Shown one piece after another: positions 41,385-49,800 of a DNA stretch of 64,000 nt. Each line of letters starts with the position of its first letter. The stretch's first letter is position 1. This DNA is from Candidatus Woesearchaeota archaeon (lineage in GTDB: Archaea > Nanobdellota > Nanobdellia > Woesearchaeales > UBA583). The notes beneath the pieces were generated by a model. The model made no database searches. It was given only the letters and a program-made list of their open reading frames with translations, and had not been told where the DNA came from. The stretch spans positions 1,240,001 through 1,304,000 of the forward strand of contig CP060218.1 of NCBI GenBank assembly GCA_023898345.1, written 5' to 3'. Position numbers and translations under genes: made by a program.

Positions 41385-42707
41385 TTAATATACGAGAATC
41401 TCAAGATTGTTTGAGAAGGCATAATCCCAATTTGCATCAACAACTGTGAGATTTGCGTAGTAGGTTCCTGAGGCGTTGTATGTGTGATTATATACCATAG
41501 AACCGTTTACGATTGTTCCATCTCCAAAGTCCCAGAGGATATAATTGTAAGGCTCATCTCCTGTTTCAATGAAATAACCAACAAAGGTTACAGCTGTTGA
41601 AGTGTTTGTTGTGTTCTGCATTGCGTATGCTGCAATAACTGGAACTTGATTTGCAGCTTCGACGTAAATGTTTACGGAATCGCTTGCAACATCATTGTCT
41701 ATGTCGGAAACGTACAGAGTTGCAGTGTAGTTACCTTCGGAGTATGTGTGGGAAGGATTTTGTACGCTGCTGTTACTACCGTCGCCGAAGTCCCAGAAGT
41801 AACTCAGTGTTCCGTCGCCACCAACACCAGTGCCGTTAAAGTACACGAGCAAAGGAGTGGTTCCACTTGTCGGACTTGCTGAAGCGTAAGCAGTAGGAAC
41901 TTGATTTGCAGCTTCGACGTAAATGTTTACGGAGTCGCTTGCAACATCGTTGTCAATATCGGAAACGTACAGAGTTGCGGTGTAGTTACCTTCGGAGTAA
42001 GTGTGGGAAGGATTTTGTACGCTGCTGTTGCTACCGTCACCAAAGTCCCAGAAGTAACTTAGTGTTCCGTCGCCGCCAACACCAGTGCCGTTAAAGTACA
42101 CGAGTAAAGGAGAGGTTCCACTTGTCGGACTTGCTGAAGCGTAGGCAGTTGGAATTAAGTCAATGTTCTCGTAATCAACAATAACAAAAACTTGTGCTAC
42201 TCTTCCTCCGCCACTTGAACTTGCGGATTCCATTCCTGCTTCAAGATTATTTAGTTCAGAAAGAGTCCATGCTAATCCTGTTGCTGGATTTGTCGTGTAG
42301 CTTTGTACGTAGTAGGCATAACTTGAACTTGTGCATTGTGTTGCTGCTGTGTAGTCTGTGCCTGAAATACGCAGGAGTGGTTCAAAGCACTTCTTTGATG
42401 GCGCTTCTTGCATTGCGTAGTACATTAGCGTAATATTGCTTATTTCAACGTTGCTTAGGTTTGTACTTGAGAATGTAAAGCTCTCAAGAGTATTCCCTTT
42501 TTTTGTAGAAAGATAGTCACTTGTCGATGCTGGAGTTTCATCAACGCATTGCCATTCCAGAGAACCGGACGAACACCCGACGTTTGTCCACTGTGAATAG
42601 CTTCCCTGTCCTGTTGGATAGAGTGTCACTTGAGCTGCACTTGCCATGCTTGTAAAAGCAAGGGAGCAAAACAGAGCCCATAGGAGGAAACATGTTTTTT
42701 TTACCAT
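41385..42707 (-). CDS. Secreted protein with three PKD domains
   Basis: The ATG at 42707 gives a clean signal peptide (MVKKTCFLLWALFCSLAFTSMASA) and lies 26 bp from a GTTATATG box. A longer frame to 42827 has no signal. The first 160 residues are a unique beta-rich domain. Three PKD domains follow, each with a WDFGDG motif. The first two are 85-residue tandem copies, nearly identical even at the DNA level, so the duplication is recent. It is probably a cell-surface adhesion or S-layer-associated protein. Confidence 0.82.
   Translation of the reverse strand: MVKKTCFLLWALFCSLAFTSMASAAQVTLYPTGQGSYSQWTNVGCSSGSLEWQCVDETPASTSDYLSTKKGNTLESFTFSSTNLSNVEISNITLMYYAMQEAPSKKCFEPLLRISGTDYTAATQCTSSSYAYYVQSYTTNPATGLAWTLSELNNLEAGMESASSSGGGRVAQVFVIVDYENIDLIPTAYASASPTSGTSPLLVYFNGTGVGGDGTLSYFWDFGDGSNSSVQNPSHTYSEGNYTATLYVSDIDNDVASDSVNIYVEAANQVPTAYASASPTSGTTPLLVYFNGTGVGGDGTLSYFWDFGDGSNSSVQNPSHTYSEGNYTATLYVSDIDNDVASDSVNIYVEAANQVPVIAAYAMQNTTNTSTAVTFVGYFIETGDEPYNYILWDFGDGTIVNGSMVYNHTYNASGTYYANLTVVDANWDYAFSNNLEILVY
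41644..42150 (-). repeat. Tandem 255-bp duplication encoding two PKD domains
   Basis: The 255-bp unit occurs twice side by side, with only scattered synonymous and few coding changes (for example PTSGTT against PTSGTS). Unit boundaries are near 41895. Confidence 0.85.
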
Positions 42708-42969
42708 GTATGCACCTTTGGTTTTTTTTTCATATAACTCTTGGTTTTCTTCTTTCAGTGATAATGTGCGGACACTTTGCTTGAATGTCAGACTTCTTGA
42801 GAACATCTCTCTAAATCTTCTCTCCATGTATCATGAAAAGCATCATCTTGTACCTTTCATTCTCTAGGTAATTTTTATCTTTGTTTTTCTAAACTTCCCC
42901 TTAGAAGTCTTGAATTTTGTACGGACCTGACACAAATTTATAAATGTCTCTTTATTCTTCCCCTCCGAA

Positions 42970-43587
42970 ATGGTACAACCTGAACTTATCCGCGAACAAG
43001 ACATTACTACCTTAAGTAATGAAGTTGGAAAATTAAGTCCTCCTCCGACGATGGAGAGTCTTGAAGCCTTAACAGAGGCCTTAACACAAATACAAGATGG
43101 TAAAGGAGCTTTATCTTATGCCACTTGTGTGTATGTGCCTCTTAATACGAAAGTTTCTTTAGATGGAGAATTATCAGATAGAAAAGGCGTAATTGAAAGA
43201 AGGGCTTTGGGCATCATGAAAGTTGGAGCAGACTATCTCACTTCTCTTCCTTTTTTTGAACGAATGTGGAAGTTGTATCTTGGAAAGCTTGATGACCCTT
43301 TCACTGCCTTGCCCCTTACCAAAAAATCATCTGCTGAATTTATTGGAGCTTTAAAAGAAAAATTTTCTATTGACTACACTGCATTAATCCCTCTTCTTCT
43401 CATTCAGGAAACTTTGCCTCCTAGGCCATATTGTGGAAATGAAAACTATCTCTTTAAACCCATTCAAACTTATTTCCTAGGTCCCCATCGGAGCAACTCT
43501 CCCTCAATGCTTGGTCTTCGAGAAAGACAGAATCTCTATCCTCAAACCCAAAGAGTTGCTCCGTCAGCTGTTTGTCTTGAATATTGA
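42970..43587 (+). CDS. Orphan soluble protein; C-terminus overlaps a hairpin element
   Basis: A 205-residue protein without recognised motifs. It begins with a helical segment (LSNEVGKLSPPPTMESLEALTEALTQ). TTTATAAAT at about 42937 is about 26-30 bp upstream of the start. The last 35 codons lie in a structured DNA segment (12-bp perfect inverted repeat at 43489-43500 and 43552-43563), and the TGA stop is the first part of an F3 hairpin, so its end may have been rewritten by repeat insertion. Confidence 0.6.
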   Translation: MVQPELIREQDITTLSNEVGKLSPPPTMESLEALTEALTQIQDGKGALSYATCVYVPLNTKVSLDGELSDRKGVIERRALGIMKVGADYLTSLPFFERMWKLYLGKLDDPFTALPLTKKSSAEFIGALKEKFSIDYTALIPLLLIQETLPPRPYCGNENYLFKPIQTYFLGPHRSNSPSMLGLRERQNLYPQTQRVAPSAVCLEY

Positions 43588-43634
43588 GAATGGTCGAAAA
43601 ACCCAAAATTTGAATTTGGTTTTTGATCTTCTCA
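43588..43634 (+). repeat. F3 hairpin repeat
   Basis: GAGAATGGTCGAAAAACC pairs with GGTTTTTGATCTTCTC around a 13-base loop. It aligns with 11559-11605. It is followed at once by F4 and F2. Confidence 0.75.
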
Positions 43635-43638
43635 AAAG

Positions 43639-43708
43639 ATATTGTGCACCGCAAAAATAATTTCTTAGAGTCCTGTTTAAAATTACTTTTTCGTGACAAA
43701 ATACCTTA
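43639..43708 (+). repeat. F4 repeat copy
   Basis: ATATTGTGCACCGCAAAA at the start and CGTGACAAAATACCTTA at the end, matching 34167-34233 almost base for base. Confidence 0.75.
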
Positions 43709-43710
43709 CT

Positions 43711-43853
43711 TAAGTAAAAAATTTGCTAAAATGTGCCTATCCAAATCGGAGCAGAGCTCCGGGGCATTACGGCAATTTTCAAGACGCGATTTCTAACTCC
43801 CAACTTGGTGGTCGCAGCAGAGCTGCGGAGTACAATACCCAACAAAGGAATTA
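43711..43853 (+). repeat. F2 structured repeat, full copy (143 bp)
   Basis: It contains TTTGCTAAAATGTGCCTATCC, the hairpin CGGAGCAGAGCTCCG, GGCATTACGGCAATTTTC, GCGATTTCTAACTCCC, the second hairpin GCAGCAGAGCTGC, and CAAAGGAATTA at the end. The stop codon of the minus-strand ATPase gene lies in its last bases. Confidence 0.85.
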
Positions 43854-45137
43854 CTGGAACTCTTTGAGATTTTTATTAGAGAAGGTTAAAATCATCCTCA
43901 TATTTGGTGAAAGATTATACGTGGTTACTCTTTTATCTTCTTCTGATTTTTTAGAATTTAGGATCCCCTTATTTCTCAAATAGTTAAGCTCACGTGAAAT
44001 ATTTGTTGGTAAAAGATTAGTATACTCTCTTATTTGCGTTGGACTAGATGGTCCATGATCAAAAAAAGCAGCAATAATTTTTCTTTGTGGCATACTGATT
44101 AGCCCAAACTGTTTCTTCGATTCATCTTCACTATAAAGCTTTACTTCCTTTAGAGTAATTCTACATGGTGCTTCTTTTGTGTAGTATGTTGTTGTGTCAT
44201 CAAGAACTTTAAATGTTAATCTGAGATCTTGGTTTAGAGATTCATACAGTGTAAAAACTGTCTCTTTTTCGTAGGGATAAATGTAGCTTCCATTTGGGTC
44301 TTTTAGGGCTTCACATCTTTTCTCTAATACTTCAAGGACTTCTTCTTTCTTCAAAGCCTCAAGAGAGATTGTTTTTCCAAATACGGAATGCACTTGCGGG
44401 TATTTTTCCAGTCCTGTTAATGCTTCAGGAGGCCCTAGAAATAAAGTATGTAAGCCCTCAACTTGTAAATAATCTCTTATATTCCTAAGAAGATTAGCCA
44501 GCGTATCATTAGAAATATTTTCAAGATTGTTTAATTGCAAAATTAATCCTTTTTTGTATTGCCTTATGTCTTTCATTAACCTCATAAAAAAATCTTCTAA
44601 TATCTCAGTACTAACTTCATTTGGAATGGTGAGAGTTTCTCCATATGATGCTGCAATATTGGCTTGTTCTACTCCTACCTGTCCACTGAAACTTTTAGAT
44701 TTCGATCCTTTGATGTAATCTTTTAGATCTTTTAAGGTCTTTAGTTTTATTCCTTGTTTAGACCAATTAAAAATTAGATTTGCATTGTAAACTGCAGAGA
44801 GAACTGCCCTTAAAAACTTCTGATTATTCCATTCTTCCTGAATTTTTAATTCGATAGCAGTTGTCAGGTACTTACTATTTTCAGGATCCTTTCTACATAA
44901 ATGCCACCTTAAAAAATTTCCAAAGGAAGTTTTTCCAATTCCTGGATTCCCTATTATGAGAGTTCTGCTAGTACTATTAGATAAAATTCTGTCTCCGAGA
45001 ATTTTGGTTATTTCAGTTCTATTTGCAAATAGTTTCTCTATACGAACTGGCCCCAATAATCTTAATGGAGTAGTTGAATAGGGTGTGTCACTTAACCCAT
45101 ATTTCTCCCAAATTGATTCAAACTCTATTTCTTCCAT
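43851..45137 (-). CDS. AAA-type ATPase with C-terminal winged helix-turn-helix
   Basis: Walker A GNPGIGKTSFGN is near residue 63. A GLILQLNNLENIS strand near 200 is in the Walker B position (Asn instead of Asp/Glu). FLGPPEAL near 240 and a SLEALKKEEVLEVLEKRCEAL lid region follow. Residues 355-428 form a MarR-like winged helix (QRKIIAAFFDHGPSSPTQIREYTNLLPTNISRELNYLRNKGIL). The layout recalls Orc1/Cdc6-like and archaeal P-loop regulators, but the Sensor motifs are unclear. AATATTTAAAT is 26 bp upstream of the ATG. Confidence 0.72.
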   Translation of the reverse strand: MEEIEFESIWEKYGLSDTPYSTTPLRLLGPVRIEKLFANRTEITKILGDRILSNSTSRTLIIGNPGIGKTSFGNFLRWHLCRKDPENSKYLTTAIELKIQEEWNNQKFLRAVLSAVYNANLIFNWSKQGIKLKTLKDLKDYIKGSKSKSFSGQVGVEQANIAASYGETLTIPNEVSTEILEDFFMRLMKDIRQYKKGLILQLNNLENISNDTLANLLRNIRDYLQVEGLHTLFLGPPEALTGLEKYPQVHSVFGKTISLEALKKEEVLEVLEKRCEALKDPNGSYIYPYEKETVFTLYESLNQDLRLTFKVLDDTTTYYTKEAPCRITLKEVKLYSEDESKKQFGLISMPQRKIIAAFFDHGPSSPTQIREYTNLLPTNISRELNYLRNKGILNSKKSEEDKRVTTYNLSPNMRMILTFSNKNLKEFQ

Positions 45138-45286
45138 ACGTTGTAAAAATATACAATATTTAAATAATTATCTAATTTTTGATAAGTATCTAATTTTTGA
45201 TAATGAAAATAGATTTCCCTCCTTGTAGTGTGGCAGTTTCCCTATCACTTCATCTTACCTTTCCTATGAATCATAAATTTCACAGT

Positions 45287-45356
45287 GAGTAAAGAAATCG
45301 CTAAAATGTGCCTATTCCATCAGCAAGCTCCTGTTAAAATACTCAGTAATGGAGTA
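45287..45356 (+). repeat. F2 structured repeat, degraded copy
   Basis: GTAAAGAAATCGCTAAAATGTGCCTAT is followed by a diverged centre and an AAAATACTCAGTAATGGAGT end. It lies beside the tRNA-Leu gene and its fragment. Confidence 0.65.
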
Positions 45357-45358
45357 AA

Positions 45359-45383
45359 ATTTGAACACGCGAACCTTACGGAC
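45359..45383 (-). repeat. Partial duplication of tRNA-Leu sequence
   Basis: These 25 bp match 45413-45437 inside the tRNA-Leu gene with two mismatches, covering the T-loop and variable-arm region. They are 54 bp away in direct orientation. They could be a relic of an integration (att-like) event or of slippage. Confidence 0.6.
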
Positions 45384-45399
45384 AGAAGAAGAATGTTAG

Positions 45400-45482
45400 T
45401 GAGGGAGATGGGATTTGAACCCACGAACCTTACGGACTGGAGCCTAAATCCAGCGCCTTTGACCTGACTGGGCGACCCCCTC
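45400..45482 (-). tRNA. tRNA-Leu (anticodon UAG)
   Basis: Read on the minus strand, a class II tRNA folds with acceptor stem GAGGGGG/CTCCCTC, a D arm, anticodon stem CTGGA/TCCAG around loop TTTAGGC (anticodon UAG), a short variable arm (CC-GTAA-GG) and T arm GTGGG-TTCAAAT-CCCAT. The last base, 45400, is the discriminator A. CCA is not encoded. No intron is seen. Confidence 0.93.
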
Positions 45483-45528
45483 GTATGTACTGTGAACAGA
45501 GCTGGCTTTAAAAGGATTTTGTCTTCGT

Positions 45529-45798
45529 TTAGGTGAAGCTTCGTAATGCTAGGACTATTGCTACAATGAGAAGGAGTGCTAGAATGCTTGAAAGAAGAGC
45601 TAAGATAGGAATACTTTTTTTCTTTTCTTTTACAAGTGTGTACAGACTTAGGGGAAGAAGAACGATGGAACTTAGTAAGAGAAGAATAAGATTGAAGCTT
45701 GCATACTCTGAACTTGGCATGATGTATTGACCGAAAAGCAAAAAGATGAAGGAGAGTGACTGGATGGAAAATACTAGGGTGAAAAAATTTTGTCTCAT
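45529..45798 (-). CDS. Small three-helix membrane protein
   Basis: The 89 residues comprise three hydrophobic segments (about 6-24, 34-55 and 64-85) joined by short loops, with a Lys-rich cytoplasmic loop (KEKKKS). No family is recognised. A TTTTAAGT box at 45821-45828 lies 26 bp upstream of the ATG. Confidence 0.6.
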   Translation of the reverse strand: MRQNFFTLVFSIQSLSFIFLLFGQYIMPSSEYASFNLILLLLSSIVLLPLSLYTLVKEKKKSIPILALLSSILALLLIVAIVLALRSFT

Positions 45799-45943
45799 TC
45801 TTTTTCCTCTGTCGTTGTTGTTTTAAGTCTGTCGTTTTTTAGTGAAAAATATTGTTCTAATTTCTTGCACAGTGTGTGCTTGATTATTACAAACTTCTGT
45901 CTAATTTATAAAATAAAATTTAACTCCGACAAAATCTTTATAT

Positions 45944-46714
45944 ATGTTGAAAACGATGGAGCGGCAGAAAATGGATAATACTACTATCACACAAGGGCAA
46001 CAAACTGAAGGAGTAGATGAAGGGAGAAGGAACTTTCTCAAAGTAGGAGCAGGAGTTCTGGCCGCTGTTTGTTTATCTCCATCCCTCAGCTATGGAAAAA
46101 TTAGCAGAGCTCCATTTCTTTCTCCAAATAACGAAGGAGAACTTCCTAAAATTGTTGCTTATCGTGACGCCCCTTTAAAAACTGCTGCAAGAGCTATTGT
46201 AGAGGAATTTCCGGATTTTGCCACATCTATCCTTTTTCCGAAAGCAGCTAGGCCCATTAACATGCCTGCCAAACCCCTAAATAGAGATCTTTATTCTCTA
46301 GACTCTGTTCCTTGGTATTTACTCAACCAAACCGCAGCTCTTGAATATCCTAGTCTATACAACATGGCATTTGAAGAAAACTCTAGAATTCCTTTACCCA
46401 CAAGAGAAAGCTTACTGGACTATTTTGCAAAAGGCCTCAATCCCCGGATGCCTCGTAAACTACAAATAGAAAATCTTCTTACTGCAATTTCATGGGCGGT
46501 AGACAATAATGCAAATCTCCCTTATATAGGAGATGCAGACACCCTCACAGTTGCTCTTTATAAAAAATCGAACAAAGTTCGCAGCTTTGAATCTCCCGTT
46601 ACATTTTCTCTTTGCTTGCTCGCCTTAAGAAATACGGGATTTGAGCAGAAGCCCCTGCAAGACTTTGCAAGAACTCTCGAAGAGCAAAAATTGGCACCAA
46701 ATTATTTTGCCTAA
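45944..46714 (+). CDS. Tat-exported protein of unknown function
   Basis: A twin-arginine signal RRNFLKVGAGVLAAVCLSPSLSYG (residues about 28-51) marks export in folded form through the Tat system. A cysteine in the hydrophobic core could also be a lipid site. The mature 200 residues are helical, with VPWYLLNQTAALEYPSLYNMAFEE and RMPRKLQIENLLTAISWAVDNN. No family is recognised. ATG codons at 45956 and 45971 are alternative starts; TTTATATA at 45937 favours 45971. tatA and tatC are not in the window. Confidence 0.68.
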   Translation: MLKTMERQKMDNTTITQGQQTEGVDEGRRNFLKVGAGVLAAVCLSPSLSYGKISRAPFLSPNNEGELPKIVAYRDAPLKTAARAIVEEFPDFATSILFPKAARPINMPAKPLNRDLYSLDSVPWYLLNQTAALEYPSLYNMAFEENSRIPLPTRESLLDYFAKGLNPRMPRKLQIENLLTAISWAVDNNANLPYIGDADTLTVALYKKSNKVRSFESPVTFSLCLLALRNTGFEQKPLQDFARTLEEQKLAPNYFA

Positions 46715-46845
46715 ACTCTCTCCTTTATATGCCAACTAAATAAAGAACTTGTTAAATTCTATTACTCCTAATTGTAAGGGGGTTGCTAGAGGCAGTGCCA
46801 TAAGCACAAGACTTTTTTCTCTTCACCAATTTTTTTTGTCCAACA

Positions 46846-49800
46846 CTAGTTTGTATTTTCTTCTTCACTAACACAATTTTTGAAATAAAAATTTCTTGTT
46901 ACACTTGTTTTTCCATCTGTTGTTTTAGCAACAATAGTTACTTTTTCTTTTTCTACTCCTGATGGCAGATTGTAATTTGAAAGTGAAAGTGTTGCTCCAG
47001 ATGAGGTTATGCTGCCCGCCTCAATCCCACCATTGACTTTTTGTCTTTCTAGAGTCACAGAATACACCAATTCTCCAATTTTTTTGGTTTCAGTATTTGC
47101 TGATGAAAGACCTAGAACTTCAATTTTGAGATTTCCTGCATTGCTTGAACAGACTACTTTGTTTTCGTATGGCTCAACTATGTCGAAACTAAATGCTTCT
47201 CCACTTGTTGGCGGGAAGGCAAGAACAAACTCTTTTTTGACTACCTCATTCACGTTAACATTTGTAATTACATCTTCACTTGAAAGATTGTAGCTATCAA
47301 ACTCATCTTTTGTTATTGCTCCGACAGATGAAGGAAGTAGACGAAGTTTTAAGGTGCACGAACCTGCTTTTACTCCGTCAAGAGTTTGCTGACTATCCTG
47401 CTCACTTTTCTCTGTAATCTTAAATGCTTGATCAACTCCATTAATTTCTAAATAAAATTCAACACCTGTTACGCCTCTGTCAAGTGTCATTTCAATAACA
47501 ACATTCTTTTTTTCAGAATCAGATAACCTCAAACTTGTCATATCTGCACTATATTCTCCATTGTTTTGAGAGAGTACAACAGAGGAGGAGGTTTGAGTTA
47601 AAATGTTCCCTGCTTTATCTTTTATTTTTATACTCTGAATATTGAATGCTGGCAAAGTCGTAGGAGTTGTTGAGGTTGCTCCGGTAGCAGTTGTTGTCGT
47701 TGTAGCTGTTAATTTTACTTTTAATTTTCCTATTTTAGTATCTTTGTCTGCTGTTGTCTCAATTGTTCCTGTTGCAAACTTTGTCGAGGTTGATTGGGAA
47801 TAGGTAGAAGGAACACTTGTTAGAGTTATGACTTTATGTCCTGCCGCGTTTCCTGTGTCAGAATATGCTCCATCTGTTGTGAAGGAGACGTAACTTTGTG
47901 CGGATGTGTCGGAACACTGTGCTAACCAGTGCAAGTTCAAGTTTGACTCTGAAGCGCCGCCTTGTACATAATAAAAGACATCAACTAGTAATTTGTTGCC
48001 TGGATACAGAGTTGGTCTTACTCCATTTATGGTGGGAACGATTTTTGTTCTTGAACTGTCTAATGAATAGTACGCAACATCTGAACTGCTTGTTCCAAAA
48101 ATATCACATGAAATCCCGTTCCCTGTCCCATAAATTCCTCCATCCCAATAACAGTTTACTGGAAGTGTATCTGATTTGTGAGTTATTTTCTCTGTATATG
48201 TTTCGGTCTTTGTTTCTCCTTTGAGTGTATATACATGTTTTACTTCTACAACATTGTACCAGTATTTTGCATTTGTATCTTTGATTATTACTGTATCTTG
48301 GCTTAATTCTCCTGCTCTTGTTGTTAGGGTCTTTTGTTTTATTTCCGAACCAAGCGACTCTGCATCATTATCTCCTGCAGGACAATACTCTCCCCCTGGT
48401 TGATCTGATGCACAACGGAAGTTTAGTGTCGTTTGAATATTCTGACCTCCGGAAACTACTGCATAACTGAGTGTGTATCTTATGGAAAGTTTTCCAGTTA
48501 ATGGATTGTAGCCTTGAATTCTTGAAGTTGGGAACATAGGTGCAAAGGTTGGTGCAACTTCGTTTTGGTCAACGGAGTCTAGTATGTCTGTCGTTAATGC
48601 GCTCCAGTCCCCACTAATTGCTCCAACACAGACTTTGTTTGCAAGGCTTTGTGTTCCTAAACCTAACTGTGAATAAAATGTTCCTCTGTATCGTTCGTTG
48701 AGAACTCTGTCTCCTTCTTTTGCTTCTTTTAGTGTTGCAAGGAAAGCGTTTTCTTCATGATTATCTGTGGTTTTGTCGGAGGCTTTTCTGGCATTGGACT
48801 CTTCTGCCCAGTAATCAAAAATGAAGTTTGTTGCTACATCACATACTGCAACACTGAAGAGACGCTCACAATATGAACCGTCTGTTTCTCCAATCTTTGC
48901 TTGTTGCAAACATCCTCTTAGGGCTTCTTGAATTTTAAGGATACCTTTCATATGCGAGTAGGTGTCTGTGATGCAACCACAACGAATGGAATTGAAAATA
49001 TTTTTTGCGGGGTCTTTTCCTGGAACTCCATTTTCGTCTTGCCCGAAGAAGTTACAACGTGTTTCGTCGTATTTTGGATATCCTTCTTGAAAACACATTC
49101 CGCTTACAGTATTGAGATTTATTCTCTTTGGCGTTCCTGTTGGGGTACAGAGTTTTTTCTCTTCTGCTGTCTTCTTCTGGTAGTCTGTATAGGAAACTGG
49201 ATCTTTACCGCACGTGTATGACTCGTAAAATGCTTCTGCACATTTGTTTACGATTCTTTTGCTGCTTGTTTCTTCTTTTTTCCAAATTCCTGCTGTCGTT
49301 GTTTCATTGTATGTCGTGATGTCTGTTGTTACGTAGACTCCATCTTTAATTCCGTCTCCGTCTGAGTCACAGGCATTTCCGACGGTTAAGGAATCAAAGG
49401 AAACCATTTTTCTTTGTACGCCGTTTGCGTCTACTTCATCAGTGTAAATTGCTGCATTTGAAAGAGCTTGATCTGTATTTTTGTATGTCCTTTGTGTTTT
49501 TCCATCTGTCCCTTTTGTTAACTCTATAATCCCACTTCGTTCATCTTCTGGAAGATTTGCTACACTCAAATCTGTTGTTCCTGCGTCATCACATTTTGGC
49601 GGACTTGCGGTACAGGCTACTCTGTCGCAGGCCATGAAAATATTCTTTTGATATTCTTTTTTTTGATCTTCGTCTTGAGTTAGTGTTTTCAGATAACTAT
49701 AATATAAGTTTGAACCTGTACACCAAAGCACCCCTCCTATGGAAGCGTAGCCTAAATATTCAACAATTTTTTCAGTTATTTTTATGGACTTGTTGAGAAG

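Noticed and set aside
41651..42094. Plus-strand Arg/Cys-rich ORFs over the PKD repeats
   Set aside because: Antisense shadows of the duplicated PKD units; the repetition comes from the coding strand.
43851..45137. Calling the AAA ATPase an Orc1/Cdc6 replication initiator
   Set aside because: Walker B is not canonical and no origin-like repeats were seen next to it, so the call is kept general.
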